From positions 691,534-755,533 of the forward strand of contig JAVEVE010000001.1 of the NCBI GenBank assembly GCA_034005165.1: a DNA stretch of 64,000 nucleotides, given 5' to 3'. This DNA comes from UBA1573 sp034005165 (GTDB taxonomy: Bacteria > Pseudomonadota > Alphaproteobacteria > Micavibrionales > Micavibrionaceae). This document shows, piece by piece, positions 1 through 8,689 of the stretch (positions within the stretch are counted from its first letter, which is position 1; the number at the start of each line of letters is the position of its first letter). Under the pieces are notes generated by a model, which was not told the origin of the DNA, searched no databases, and worked only from the letters and a program-made list of their open reading frames with translations. The translations under genes and the position numbers were made by a program.

Positions 1-2754
1 TCATCCCTCGCTTTTGATACCATTTATGCTGAAGGTCAACGCCGCTACGTCGAAAGCCTTTCCGCCTATGCCCGCCAATTCCTGGAAATGATGCAAAAGC
101 CGGATGTAGATTCCATCGAAGGCCTGTCCCCCGCTATTTCCATTGAGCAAAAAACCACCAGCCGCAACCCACGCTCGACTGTTGGAACTGTCACAGAAAT
201 ATACGACTATATGCGCCTCCTCTGGGCGCGTGTCGGTGTACCCTATTCCCCTGCTACAGGCAAACCGATTGAGAGTCAGACAGTATCCCAAATGGTGGAT
301 CGCATCATTGCGATGGGCGAAGGCACGAAACTTTATGTCCTCGCGCCAATCGTCAGAGGGCGCAAAGGCGAATACAAAAAAGAATTAAAAGAACTTCAAG
401 CAAAGGGATTCCAGCGCGTCAAAATTGATGGAACACTTTATGAAATCACCGAAGCTCCAAACCTCGATAAAAAATTCAAACACGATATCGCCGTTGTCGT
501 GGATCGGGTAGTCATCCGCGAGGACAGCGCAACACGTTTGGCTGACTCTGTTGAAACAGCTCTCAAACTTGCTGAAGGCCTTTTGATTGTCGAAAATGCA
601 ACAACAGGCGAAGAAACGCTTTACTCAGAAAAATTCGCATGCCCTGTCTCAGGCTTTACAATACCTGAGATCGAACCGCGCCTATTCTCGTTCAACTCTC
701 CTCATGGAGCTTGCCCCGAATGCGATGGTCTTGGCCTAACCTTATACATGGACCCTGCGCTCGTTGTACCCGATGAAACAAAAACCATTGCAGACGGTGC
801 AGTCGAGCCATGGTCCAAAAGTTTTGCAAAATATTATATCGGTGCCATGGAAGATGTGTGTGCAGCATATAAAGCTGATATTTTCACCCCATGGAAAGAC
901 CTTCCTGAAAAAGTCAAACAGGTTCTACTCTACGGCAGTGAGGGAAGGGAAATTACTTTCAATTACGGCGAAGGCAAAAATGCCTATCAGCAGAATCGTA
1001 CATTCGAGGGAGTAATCCCAAACCTCGACCGCCGCTTCAAGGAAACAGAAAGCCAGAGCATGGTCGAGGAGTATTCCAAATACCAAAGCAGCTCTCCCTG
1101 TACGTCTTGTCATGGGGCACGCCTCAAGCCGGAAGCTCTTGCAGTCAAAATTGCCATGCGGGATATTTCAAGCGCCACTGCATTCTCGATTGCAGAAGCT
1201 CATGACTGGTTTGCAAGTCTTCCGAAGAATCTTACACGCCAACAAAACGATATTGCCACACGTATTCTGAAAGAGATCAACGAGCGCCTAAAATTCCTGA
1301 TGAATGTCGGCCTCGATTACCTTTCTCTCGACAGAGCATCGGGAACACTCTCGGGTGGAGAAAGCCAACGTATTCGCCTCGCCTCTCAGATCGGATCAGG
1401 ATTGACAGGCGTTCTCTATGTATTGGACGAGCCATCTATCGGCCTCCACCAGCGTGATAACAACAGGCTCCTTGAAACGCTTACCCATCTACGCGATATC
1501 GGAAATACCGTTCTGGTCGTTGAGCATGATGAGGACGCAATACGTGCAGCTGACTATCTGATCGACATGGGCCCCGGCGCAGGTATCCACGGCGGACAAG
1601 TAATTGCCGAAGGCACGCCTGAAAAAGTCTTTGCCTGTGAGGAAAGCATCACAGCCCAATATATGAGTGGCAAGCGCGAAATAGAAGTTCCTAAAAGCCG
1701 CCGTACAGGGAAAATGAACGGTAAAAAGCAGGAGCTTCTGAAACTGGTCGGTGCAACCGGAAATAATTTGAAAAACGTTACAACCGAAATACCACTCGGA
1801 ACCTTCACATGCGTGACAGGTGTCTCGGGAAGCGGGAAATCCACCCTCATTCTCGATACACTCTTTAAAGCTGTATCAAAAAAGCTAATGAAAACCAACG
1901 ATATCCCATCACCTTACACATCTATGTCGGGAACAGAATATCTGGACAAGGTGATTGATATTGACCAATCCCCTATCGGGCGCACACCGCGATCAAACCC
2001 TGCCACATATACAGGATGTTTTACGCCAATCAGAGAGTGGTTTGCAGGCCTTCCGGAGGCCAAGGCGCGCGGTTATAACCCTGGGCGCTTTTCATTTAAC
2101 GTCAAAGGCGGGCGCTGTGAAGCCTGTCAAGGGGATGGGGTCATCAAGATTGAAATGCACTTCCTGCCTGATGTCTATGTGACCTGCGAGGAATGCAAAG
2201 GCAAACGCTATAACCGCGAAACACTCGATGTAAAATATAAAGGAAAATCTATTAGCGATGTCCTTGATATGTCGATTGAAGACGCTTGCGAGTTTTTTAA
2301 AGCCATTCCGGCAATCCGCAACAAACTCGAAACCTTGCATCAAGTCGGCCTTGATTACATCAAAGTGGGGCAACCCGCGACAACCCTATCTGGCGGCGAA
2401 GCGCAACGTGTTAAACTGGCGAAAGAACTTTCGAAGCGCGCAACAGGCCAAACACTGTATATTTTAGATGAACCAACCACAGGACTCCACTTCGAAGATG
2501 TCCGCAAACTGTTGGAAGTTTTGCACCGCCTCGTTGATACAGGCAACACCGTCCTTGTCATCGAACATAATCTGGATGTGATTAAAACGGCGGACTGGAT
2601 TATTGACATCGGCCCTGAGGGGGGATCAGGCGGCGGTCAAATCATCGCGACAGGAACGCCGGAAGATATTGCTAAAGCCAAAGGCAGCTACACTGGGGAA
2701 TATCTAAGCCCGCTACTCAAACGCAAATCGACATCCAAGAAGAAAACCGCCTAG
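1..2754 (+). CDS. uvrA: UvrA, excinuclease ABC subunit A (5' end outside the window)
   Basis: This is the damage-recognition ATPase of nucleotide excision repair, which loads UvrB on DNA. The frame is open from base 1 and ends in TAG at 2752-2754, giving 917 residues; by comparison with E. coli UvrA about 40 N-terminal residues lie before the window. Visible are the early YAEGQRRYVESLSAYARQF block, two ABC signature motifs (LSGGESQRIRLA near 1350 and LSGGEAQRVKLA near 2390), the second Walker A (GVSGSGKST near 1820) and two Walker B segments followed by DEPS and DEPT. The second zinc module has CEAC and CEEC. The first reads CPVSG...CPEC, lacking one cysteine of the E. coli form, a variant I associate with alphaproteobacteria. 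It converges on the next gene with a 3-base gap. Confidence 0.97.
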   Translation, partial: SSLAFDTIYAEGQRRYVESLSAYARQFLEMMQKPDVDSIEGLSPAISIEQKTTSRNPRSTVGTVTEIYDYMRLLWARVGVPYSPATGKPIESQTVSQMVDRIIAMGEGTKLYVLAPIVRGRKGEYKKELKELQAKGFQRVKIDGTLYEITEAPNLDKKFKHDIAVVVDRVVIREDSATRLADSVETALKLAEGLLIVENATTGEETLYSEKFACPVSGFTIPEIEPRLFSFNSPHGACPECDGLGLTLYMDPALVVPDETKTIADGAVEPWSKSFAKYYIGAMEDVCAAYKADIFTPWKDLPEKVKQVLLYGSEGREITFNYGEGKNAYQQNRTFEGVIPNLDRRFKETESQSMVEEYSKYQSSSPCTSCHGARLKPEALAVKIAMRDISSATAFSIAEAHDWFASLPKNLTRQQNDIATRILKEINERLKFLMNVGLDYLSLDRASGTLSGGESQRIRLASQIGSGLTGVLYVLDEPSIGLHQRDNNRLLETLTHLRDIGNTVLVVEHDEDAIRAADYLIDMGPGAGIHGGQVIAEGTPEKVFACEESITAQYMSGKREIEVPKSRRTGKMNGKKQELLKLVGATGNNLKNVTTEIPLGTFTCVTGVSGSGKSTLILDTLFKAVSKKLMKTNDIPSPYTSMSGTEYLDKVIDIDQSPIGRTPRSNPATYTGCFTPIREWFAGLPEAKARGYNPGRFSFNVKGGRCEACQGDGVIKIEMHFLPDVYVTCEECKGKRYNRETLDVKYKGKSISDVLDMSIEDACEFFKAIPAIRNKLETLHQVGLDYIKVGQPATTLSGGEAQRVKLAKELSKRATGQTLYILDEPTTGLHFEDVRKLLEVLHRLVDTGNTVLVIEHNLDVIKTADWIIDIGPEGGSGGGQIIATGTPEDIAKAKGSYTGEYLSPLLKRKSTSKKKTA

Positions 2755-2757
2755 AAC

Positions 2758-3786
2758 TTAGTAGAGCGTTGTCGGCCATTTATAATCCATCGACAACGGC
2801 AGATCGAACGTGCGCTCGATAATATATTGGGCAACCTTATCGACATGAAAATAATCATGGACACGCTCGCATCCCGTACGGGCAATTTTGACACGCTCAT
2901 CTTCGTGCGCCAGATAATATCTGATTTTATCAAGCAGCTCATCTTTTTCTTTGAAAGAAATAAAACTGTCATTACCCAGAACGTCTTCAAATTGTGGACC
3001 TTCAGGAATAAAGGCCAGAACACCTGACCCCATATATTGGCTCATACGCCCTGACGCATACAGATAGTAATCTTCTGTCTTGTTCATGCACAGCCCCATC
3101 TTGGACCGTCCCAAAAGCTCATAGAAATCTGCGCCGAACACCAGATCAGTGTTAACACCAGCTCCACCGATATGCAGCTTCATCCCATCACTATGGTCGA
3201 CCAGATATTTTGCTAGAATAGCCCTGTGATCATGCTGGTCCCGCAACACACTCCCCAAAAACAAGAAATCGATATCTGCCTTCGGGTTGAGATAAGCCCG
3301 TTCTGTCTCGAGTGCCGGATCAACCGGATTAGGCATAAAAGATACTTTGGTTTTAGGATGGGAAAAGCGCGATAAAGATTCCCCTGCGGTCGTAATAAAG
3401 ATGGTATCAACATGGCCAACACGCTGCATAATATCCGCACTATTCTGTGCAGAGTGAAGCGGATCGACATTACGATACGTAATCCTGACATCAGGATTTA
3501 TAGCCCGCATTTCAGCCAATGTCTCGTTCGGCACATTCTTGCAATGCCCGAGCATCACCATGTGCGGACGATAGATCTTGTACATCTCAAGAAGTTTTTC
3601 GTTCATCTTTTTGACGCCGAACTTCTGAGACCTGAAAATATTGGAATAACGTGAAATATCTCTATCGTTAAAGGCCACAACACTATGCCCCAAACGCGTC
3701 AAACCATTCACCAGCTTTTGCGGCGTGAAATAATATTTAATCGGCCAGTCAAACCCCAGCCCGTATCCGACATAAAGAATTCTCAT
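2758..3786 (-). CDS. CgeB-type glycosyltransferase (GT-B fold, group 1)
   Basis: A 342-residue soluble protein with the layout of the CgeB/Glyco_trans_1_2 group. The N-terminus MRILYVGYGLGFDWP starts a Rossmann-like half, and the C-terminal half has the nucleotide-sugar site region, with SGRMSQYMGSGVLAF around residues 245-260 followed by FEDVLG and a final YFHVDKVAQYI helix. It probably transfers a sugar to a cell-surface glycan or a protein; the acceptor cannot be read from the sequence. It stands alone between uvrA (convergent) and the island edge. The ATG start is the first in the frame and leaves a normal N-terminal beta strand. No membrane segment is seen. Confidence 0.72.
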   Translation of the reverse strand: MRILYVGYGLGFDWPIKYYFTPQKLVNGLTRLGHSVVAFNDRDISRYSNIFRSQKFGVKKMNEKLLEMYKIYRPHMVMLGHCKNVPNETLAEMRAINPDVRITYRNVDPLHSAQNSADIMQRVGHVDTIFITTAGESLSRFSHPKTKVSFMPNPVDPALETERAYLNPKADIDFLFLGSVLRDQHDHRAILAKYLVDHSDGMKLHIGGAGVNTDLVFGADFYELLGRSKMGLCMNKTEDYYLYASGRMSQYMGSGVLAFIPEGPQFEDVLGNDSFISFKEKDELLDKIRYYLAHEDERVKIARTGCERVHDYFHVDKVAQYIIERTFDLPLSMDYKWPTTLY

Positions 3787-3883
3787 GTCGGCACTCTAGC
3801 AAGTCAGTGGAATTTTAAAACAGCTATTTCGCAAATATCCACGCGACAGATAAAATGACAGAAAACAAAAGGGAAAGAGTTGT

Positions 3884-3924
3884 GCGGGTGTGATGAAATT
3901 GGTAGACGCACTAGATTTTGAGTC
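3884..3924 (+). pseudogene. 5' half of a tRNA-Leu gene (remnant)
   Basis: Bases 3884-3912 read as the start of a leucine tRNA: acceptor strand GCGGGTG, D-arm GATGAAATTGGTAGAC, then the start of an anticodon stem CTAGA. The D-arm matches that of the complete tRNA-Leu at 9346-9430 with one difference. After the anticodon-loop region the pairing partner (TCTAG), the variable arm, the T-arm and the acceptor 3' strand (CACCCGC) are all missing within the next 400 bases. This is what remains when an element recombines at, or deletes across, a tRNA gene. Confidence 0.62.
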
Positions 3925-3979
3925 GGACACAAATGAGCAACCAATTGATTTAATTATATATTTTTATAAAAAGTTAAAA

Positions 3980-4007
3980 TGTGTAAGGCTTTGTGTAAGT
4001 GTGTAAG
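3980..4007 (+). repeat. Three direct copies of TGTGTAAG
   Basis: The octamer TGTGTAAG occurs at 3980-3987, 3992-3999 and 4000-4007, the last two abutting. They lie just downstream of an A+T-rich run and 28 bases before a TTATCCACA site. The arrangement recalls a small iteron array, but three short copies can also arise by slippage. Confidence 0.5.
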
Positions 4008-4034
4008 CCAAAATCTGGCGCAACTATTTCACAC

Positions 4035-4043
4035 TTATCCACA
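4035..4043 (+). promoter_or_regulatory. DnaA-box-like 9-mer
   Basis: TTATCCACA matches the E. coli DnaA box consensus at every position. It is the only copy I saw in this interval. Taken with the neighbouring A+T-rich DNA and octamer repeats it could be a relic of an element's replication origin; alone it proves nothing. Confidence 0.35.
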
Positions 4044-4310
4044 ACGATTTCAAAAAACAGGAAGCAACGGAAAAAATAATCAGACAAAGAATTGTCTCAT
4101 TTCTTTTCTAAGAGAACAATGCAAATTTTTTAGAAGATATATCAGCAAGAAATCCCTGATAGCCAGTGAAAATCCGGTAGAAAGGCAACTTGCCCACCGC
4201 CTGCTAACTTCACAAGGGAACTATGCCAAATCAATCCACTAGAGATTTTTTCTATAGCTTCCGACAGCTCTTTTTCCATGACATTTTGGAATGAACAATA
4301 TGACATAGGA

Positions 4311-5213
4311 TTATTTCTTCCCGAAAAACTTGATTAGATGGATCTTAAATTTATTAAAAACGGATTCTTTTTCTTTTGAATTCATAAAAATCACACAATT
4401 AGGAGAATATTTATAATCACGACCGATCCTCATCCCAGAAAAACTTTCATCTTTAAAAATGTAGCAGATTTGATCTAAAAGCATCTGCCCTACCTGAACA
4501 ATACAAACAGTATCATTCTTTGCTATCTTTCTAAAATCTTCAGCCAATCTACGATAAAATAACAAACCATCATCCCCACCGTTTAACGCTTCACTAGGGT
4601 CATATTCAGAGACCTCCCTTACAAGCTTAGGCACTAAATTTCTAGGTATTCTAGGCGGATTTGAAATTATAATATCAAATGTCTCATTTAGATTTGATGT
4701 CCAATCAGTTTGAATGAAAGAAACCCTATTTGAAACGCCATTTCTTTCAGCATTTCGCTTAGCTAGATCTAACGCTTCCAATGATATATCAACCCCTGTT
4801 CCTTTTGCATTTGGCAACTTCTTCAAGAGCGATATCAGCATGCATCCTGATCCGGTACCAAGATCTAGGATATTAAGAGGTTTATCAAACTTTTCTGCAA
4901 TCAGGAGTGCATGTTCAACAGTGGTTTCTGTTTCTTGACATGGTCTATAAACTGCTTCAGAAAGTTCAAACTCATAGCCAAAAAATTCGGATGCCCCAAA
5001 AATTCGCTCTAGCGGCTCTCTATTTATGCGCCGCTCAATGAGCGCAAGAACTGCCTGATTATGCTCACCTATTGTAAGCTGAGCTTTCGTAACATACTCG
5101 GTAATTTTCTTGATATCTTCAAAAGGGTCAGCAACACCAGCTATCTTCAAGCGTTTTTGTGCTTGCAATAACTGCTGTTCAAAAACAGGGATGGATGCTG
5201 TGCCCGAAGACAA
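4311..5213 (-). CDS. PrmC/HemK-like N5-glutamine methyltransferase paralogue
   Basis: A 300-residue protein with the two-domain plan of PrmC, which methylates the glutamine of the GGQ motif in release factors. The N-terminal helical part (LLQAQKRLKIAGVADP, then INREPLERIFG) is followed by a SAM-binding Rossmann domain with motif I LDLGTGSGCMLISLL near residue 116 and the catalytic region IISNPPRIPR near residue 184, then EYDPSEALNGGDDGLLFYRRL. Family members have NPPY here; this one has NPPR, so activity or substrate may differ. The C-terminal 40 residues are lysine-rich and unlike PrmC. The start is TTG at 5213, directly after and in frame with the TAA of the 55-residue ORF upstream. The genome's regular prmC is probably elsewhere, so this looks like an accessory copy. 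Confidence 0.75.
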   Translation of the reverse strand: MSSGTASIPVFEQQLLQAQKRLKIAGVADPFEDIKKITEYVTKAQLTIGEHNQAVLALIERRINREPLERIFGASEFFGYEFELSEAVYRPCQETETTVEHALLIAEKFDKPLNILDLGTGSGCMLISLLKKLPNAKGTGVDISLEALDLAKRNAERNGVSNRVSFIQTDWTSNLNETFDIIISNPPRIPRNLVPKLVREVSEYDPSEALNGGDDGLLFYRRLAEDFRKIAKNDTVCIVQVGQMLLDQICYIFKDESFSGMRIGRDYKYSPNCVIFMNSKEKESVFNKFKIHLIKFFGKK

Positions 5214-5381
5214 TTAAGGCTCTATCTTTCGCTTGTAGTAATCCCCATAATAGTTAGGGGTATCACTTGGTCGCTGATAGTTAGGTGTATAGTTCGGATT
5301 GTAATTGGGCGTATAATATTCTGGGTGAGACTTCCCACCATCATCAATTTTTGGCAGTCTTAAGCCTGCATAAATAGCCAT
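5214..5381 (-). CDS. 55-residue TPNY-repeat mini-protein
   Basis: A short ORF with ATG at 5381-5379 behind a good ribosome binding site (CGGAGAAAAA). The product starts MAIYAGLRLPKIDDGGKSHP and then consists of tyrosine-proline-asparagine repeats: YTPNY, NPNY, TPNY, TPNYYGDYYKRK. I do not recognise the family. Its TAA stop is followed immediately, in the same frame, by the TTG that begins the PrmC-like gene, so the two are either translationally coupled or were once a single protein divided by one stop codon. The repeats suggest a disordered surface or binding segment; that is inference. Confidence 0.5.
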   Translation of the reverse strand: MAIYAGLRLPKIDDGGKSHPEYYTPNYNPNYTPNYQRPSDTPNYYGDYYKRKIEP

Positions 5382-5409
5382 TTTTTCTCCGAGATTTTGA
5401 ATGTAAAAA

Positions 5410-6060
5410 ATTTTACAGAAAAAGAAATACCTGTCAAGGTTGAGTTTTGGACAGAGAGCCGTGAAATAGCAGAATTATCTTCCCCCTAGCCCAACGACAA
5501 TTTCTGCCATTGAAACAGGACGCTCAGCTGGATCAAGAGACGTTCTAACTGCCATTATATACTCGTTTCAATCAGCAGGAGTTGAGCTTACTGAAGACGG
5601 AGGCGTTCGCCCCCGCCAGAATGAAATTCAAATCTTTCGTGGTGCCGATGGATTCAGAGCTTTCTTCGATGATGTTTATAAAATTGCCAAAGACCATGAA
5701 GACCCTCGTATTTCCATTACCAGTCACAACGAGAGAGAATTCGAAAAATGGATGGGGTATGATTTCGATGCCATGCACATGGATCGTATGACAGAATTAA
5801 AAAAAGAAAAAATTAGGTGCCTCTTAAAAGACAAAGACACTTATATCCCCTCACATAGATATTGCGATTATAGGTGGGTTCCACCAGAGCAATTTGCAGA
5901 TGTCTCTTTTTATATTTATGGGGACAAAGTAGGTTTTATAGAATTTTTAGAAAATGAAGTTCGTGTAACGGTAGTAAACAATAGCGCAGTAGTAACAGCC
6001 TTAAGAACAATGTTCGACTTGTATTGGAATACATCTCTGCTTAAGCAGTCAGAAAATTAA
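5410..6060 (+). pseudogene. XRE-family regulator, frameshifted and N-terminally damaged
   Basis: The frame 5470-6060 is open without a usable start codon. It encodes the second half of a helix-turn-helix (SPTTISAIETGRSAG, then AGVELTEDGGVRPR) followed by a domain with RWVPPEQFADVSFYIYGDKV that I know as a C-terminal effector region joined to XRE repressors in alphaproteobacteria. The preceding HTH helix, REIAELSS, lies in the frame one base away and ends at the TAG at 5487-5489 next to a run of five C. A one-base slip in that run would restore REIAELSS-SPTTISAIETGR. No good N-terminus is visible upstream, so the gene is probably dead. Confidence 0.6.
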
Positions 6061-6145
6061 GGCGCAAGCCGCAGCAGAGGCCGGATTTAAACCTCAAATC
6101 ATTCAATATGGCCCAATAGCCTTGTTGGTGGCAGAAAAATTATAA
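6047..6145 (+). pseudogene. C-terminal protein remnant (AEAGF...VAEKL)
   Basis: Immediately after the XRE stop, the next frame reads KIKAQAAAEAGF and ends GPIALLVAEKL before TAA at 6143-6145. The ending resembles the tail of a HemK-related methylase or similar Rossmann enzyme. No start codon or upstream domain accompanies it, so it is at most a fossil. Confidence 0.28.
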
Positions 6146-6471
6146 TGTGAAAATAAACCAAGTTTATTTGATGTGATAACCATAAAGCTTTTATACTTGC
6201 AACATATCAACTATTGATATATTATAGATTATATGGCTGACATTTTCCCCCCACGGATTACGAAGCCAAAGCCTGAAACAATGATTTTCTGCGGATTTCC
6301 GAAGCCTCTTTGGAATGGATAAAATTTGAAATAAATTTTATTAAAAATCTTTCTTTTTTACATATTTATTAAACATTCCTCCCCCATAATGAAGCTGTAT
6401 GTGAATTTATCAGTATTCATATATAGAAAAACAGAAACTATACATAACCAAATTTCCCGTGGGGGGAGAAA
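6146..6471. other. A+T-rich intergenic region, no gene seen
   Basis: This interval separates the remnants above from the 460-residue gene. It is very rich in A and T, especially 6320-6380, and has no ORF with a ribosome binding site. Promoter sequences for the downstream gene are probably here, but I could not pick a single convincing -35/-10 pair. Confidence 0.4.
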
Positions 6472-7854
6472 ATGGTGTCCTTTGGACTAGATTCACTCGA
6501 GACAGCCGACAGGCTGTCCGCAGAGCCAAGCGGCCTGAACACAGGCTTAAATGGTGGCTTAAACGCGGACGACGGAACCACCGCCGATCTCGGCAATTAT
6601 TCACAAGCGCAAATCGCCCAATTTGTGAATGGTGTGAGCCACCTTCTGGACAAACACGCCCCCGAAGAATTTGCGTCCCTTGCTAAGGCAACTCCTGAAG
6701 ATTTGATGAAAGACATGACACCGGGTGAAGCACTGATAACATATGATATCATGCACAATCCGATCATGGAAGAAATAGCGATTGCCCACGCATCCGATGC
6801 CATGGCCTTTGCCAATGATGTCATGCTTAATTTTTCTAGAGCAATCGACCAAAAACAAAATGCTTATCAAGCCAACCTCACAGTCGCAGAGATTGAGGAT
6901 ATGGGCGACGATGCAGATGATGAAGACCTGACGCCTGCACAAAAGGCTCGCAAACGCGCAGCTGATATGGAACGCAGAATGCGGGAAATTGGCAATGATC
7001 TTCAAGAACAACGCATAGAAGAACAAAAGGAAGCTGCACGTAAGGAATGGGATAATGCCGAATTTCATGAATTCGGTGGTAAAAAATGGAATCCGCAAGA
7101 CTTGCTTGCATTCTTCAAATGGACAGACGACCCTGCAAATCTGGATGCAGTCGATGCTGAATTAGCTGCCAGCGGAATGTCCAAAGAGCAAATTAAATCC
7201 GCCCGTGAAAAATTCGAGGAAGCAAAAAGACTGGAGCAAAAGAAACGCGACGGCACCGCTACACAAGAAGAACTACGCCGCCTCGAAGAGCTCAAGAAAG
7301 ACCAAGAGCTCCAAATGTATGTTCGCGAAGCCGAAAAAATCAGACAGAAAGAACTAACACTCTCAAATCAGAATGACAAAGCAAATGCGTCCCTTCAAGC
7401 ATCCTCATCTATAGAGAGCCGACAAGGACGATCCAATATCGCAACACAACTGGATGAGAATAAGAAAGATATTGTAGAAGCAACTGGCGCCCTAAGCCTA
7501 GACGGATTATTGGACGCCAAAAAAAACATAGCTAAATACACTCAATTGTCTGATAAAAGCAAAACAGAAAACTTGACCTCGGCTGATCAAGCAAAATTAA
7601 ATGAGCTCCAAAGCGCCGAGACAACATCCCCTGCTCAACTTGCAAACATCCGACAAAATGCAGGAATAACTGTAGCCTTTAATGACGACTTTGGATCTGG
7701 GGATGCATTACCTGTTTCAAACGCTCTGCAAAATGAGTTTATCGCAGCCAACGCCGCGACGTCCCCGCTAGATCAAGAACAGCCTTTGCCTGAAAGCAAA
7801 GTCCAAACCACACAACTTGCCATGAACCAACAAGCAGCAGGTTTAAATTTCTAA
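6472..7854 (+). CDS. Unrecognised 460-residue charged, helical protein
   Basis: I do not recognise this protein. The ATG at 6472 follows an unusually strong ribosome binding site (GGGGGGAGAAA). There is no signal peptide or membrane segment. Residues 1-45 are low complexity (repeated GLN/GGLN), 45-130 are helical and moderately hydrophobic, 140-290 are a highly charged coiled coil with an acidic patch (DDADDED) and EELRRLEELKKD-type heptads, and the C-terminal 150 residues are rich in Q, N, S and A. A short folded patch, EFGGKKWNPQDLLAFFKWT, sits near residue 200 between coiled-coil parts. It stands alone, convergent with the secreted protein at 7861. A cytoplasmic scaffold, or a substrate secreted without a signal peptide, would fit; neither is shown. 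Confidence 0.7.
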   Translation: MVSFGLDSLETADRLSAEPSGLNTGLNGGLNADDGTTADLGNYSQAQIAQFVNGVSHLLDKHAPEEFASLAKATPEDLMKDMTPGEALITYDIMHNPIMEEIAIAHASDAMAFANDVMLNFSRAIDQKQNAYQANLTVAEIEDMGDDADDEDLTPAQKARKRAADMERRMREIGNDLQEQRIEEQKEAARKEWDNAEFHEFGGKKWNPQDLLAFFKWTDDPANLDAVDAELAASGMSKEQIKSAREKFEEAKRLEQKKRDGTATQEELRRLEELKKDQELQMYVREAEKIRQKELTLSNQNDKANASLQASSSIESRQGRSNIATQLDENKKDIVEATGALSLDGLLDAKKNIAKYTQLSDKSKTENLTSADQAKLNELQSAETTSPAQLANIRQNAGITVAFNDDFGSGDALPVSNALQNEFIAANAATSPLDQEQPLPESKVQTTQLAMNQQAAGLNF

Positions 7855-7860
7855 AAAATT

Positions 7861-8586
7861 TTATTGAGGGGCCAAAGCAACCTGATTAGGTTGCCCCGCA
7901 TCGGCACGCTTGATACCAACAGCACGGCTTGCCAATGTCGAATAATTCACATTCCCGAACGCTGCCAAATGGGCACCACGATTACCTGTTGAATCGGCAA
8001 TAGACAGACTTCCGTCCCTTGAATCATCGGCATCAACGGCCAAAGCCACCAGTGATCCTCCCAACGTCTTCGCCGTCATAGCAACATTTCTGTTAAATGA
8101 ATGGGCCTTTCTCAAGGAAGCCCCTAATTCGCCTTTATTTACTTCAGACGGCACGCCCGAGGAATTATAAATATTATAAAGACGCACACCCGTGACCTTC
8201 AGTGCAATCCCGTATGTTTTACCAACTTGCCCACTTGGGGCATCAGAAATGATATTATATCCTTCTCCACCATCTCCGCTGGTTGTAAAAATATTCTCAA
8301 AATACTTATTTTCCTGTCCATCAATCAATACCCGCTCACCTTTTTCATTGATGTTAGGAACAGCCTGATTGGCGGCAAAAATAATCTTTTGACCACGATC
8401 TTTCATGGCCTTATTCAGCTCATCTTTGTAATAACAATCATCTTGCTTGATACCAACAGAAGGATTATAGACGCCAGGAAGACAAACTTCAGGACCCGCA
8501 GCCAATGCGGAAGAAGAAACACCACCGATAACGGCAACCATTGCGGCAGCAGCCGCAGAACGACGAAAAACTGAAGATGTGGCCAT
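7861..8586 (-). CDS. Unrecognised exported protein, 241 residues
   Basis: The start is chosen at ATG 8586-8584 because GGGGG lies seven bases upstream and the product then begins with a Sec signal: MATSSVFRRS, an Ala/Val-rich core, and an ALA-AGPEV cleavage site. A longer reading to 8688 adds an unlikely N-terminus. The mature part has four cysteines or fewer (CLPGVYNP, DDCYY), a DGQENKYFENIF segment and an Ala/Gly-rich tail with TLASRAVGIKRAD. No known domain is apparent. It is convergent with the 460-residue gene and divergent from the gene at 8690, so the two outer genes may share a regulatory region at 8590-8690. Periplasmic or released location is inferred from the signal alone. Confidence 0.72.
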   Translation of the reverse strand: MATSSVFRRSAAAAAMVAVIGGVSSSALAAGPEVCLPGVYNPSVGIKQDDCYYKDELNKAMKDRGQKIIFAANQAVPNINEKGERVLIDGQENKYFENIFTTSGDGGEGYNIISDAPSGQVGKTYGIALKVTGVRLYNIYNSSGVPSEVNKGELGASLRKAHSFNRNVAMTAKTLGGSLVALAVDADDSRDGSLSIADSTGNRGAHLAAFGNVNYSTLASRAVGIKRADAGQPNQVALAPQ

Positions 8587-8689
8587 GGTAAACCCCCAAA
8601 ATCTTAATGAATTGCTAAGAAATATACACTTTAGGACAGGAAAAGGCAAAGATTCTTTACGGCCCGTATCGTAATTATGATTTTTCAAA

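Larger units (their letters stand above)
3787..4310. other. Gene-poor, A+T-rich island edge
   Basis: No convincing gene lies in these 524 bases. They hold the 5' half of a tRNA-Leu (3884-3924), an A+T-rich stretch (3945-3980), three copies of an 8-base repeat and one DnaA-box-like site, described separately. An 87-codon open frame at 3979-4242 lacks a ribosome binding site and resembles nothing I know; I regard it as chance. Base composition is clearly richer in A+T than in uvrA next door, which fits inserted DNA. Confidence 0.55.

Noticed and set aside
3979..4242. 87-codon ORF in the island edge
   Set aside because: No ribosome binding site, no recognisable motif and strongly A+T-rich sequence; it overlaps the octamer repeats.
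3884..4300. A tRNA-Leu split by a group I intron
   Set aside because: No 3' half with the matching acceptor strand CACCCGC or T-arm was found within 400 bases, and no intron core is evident.
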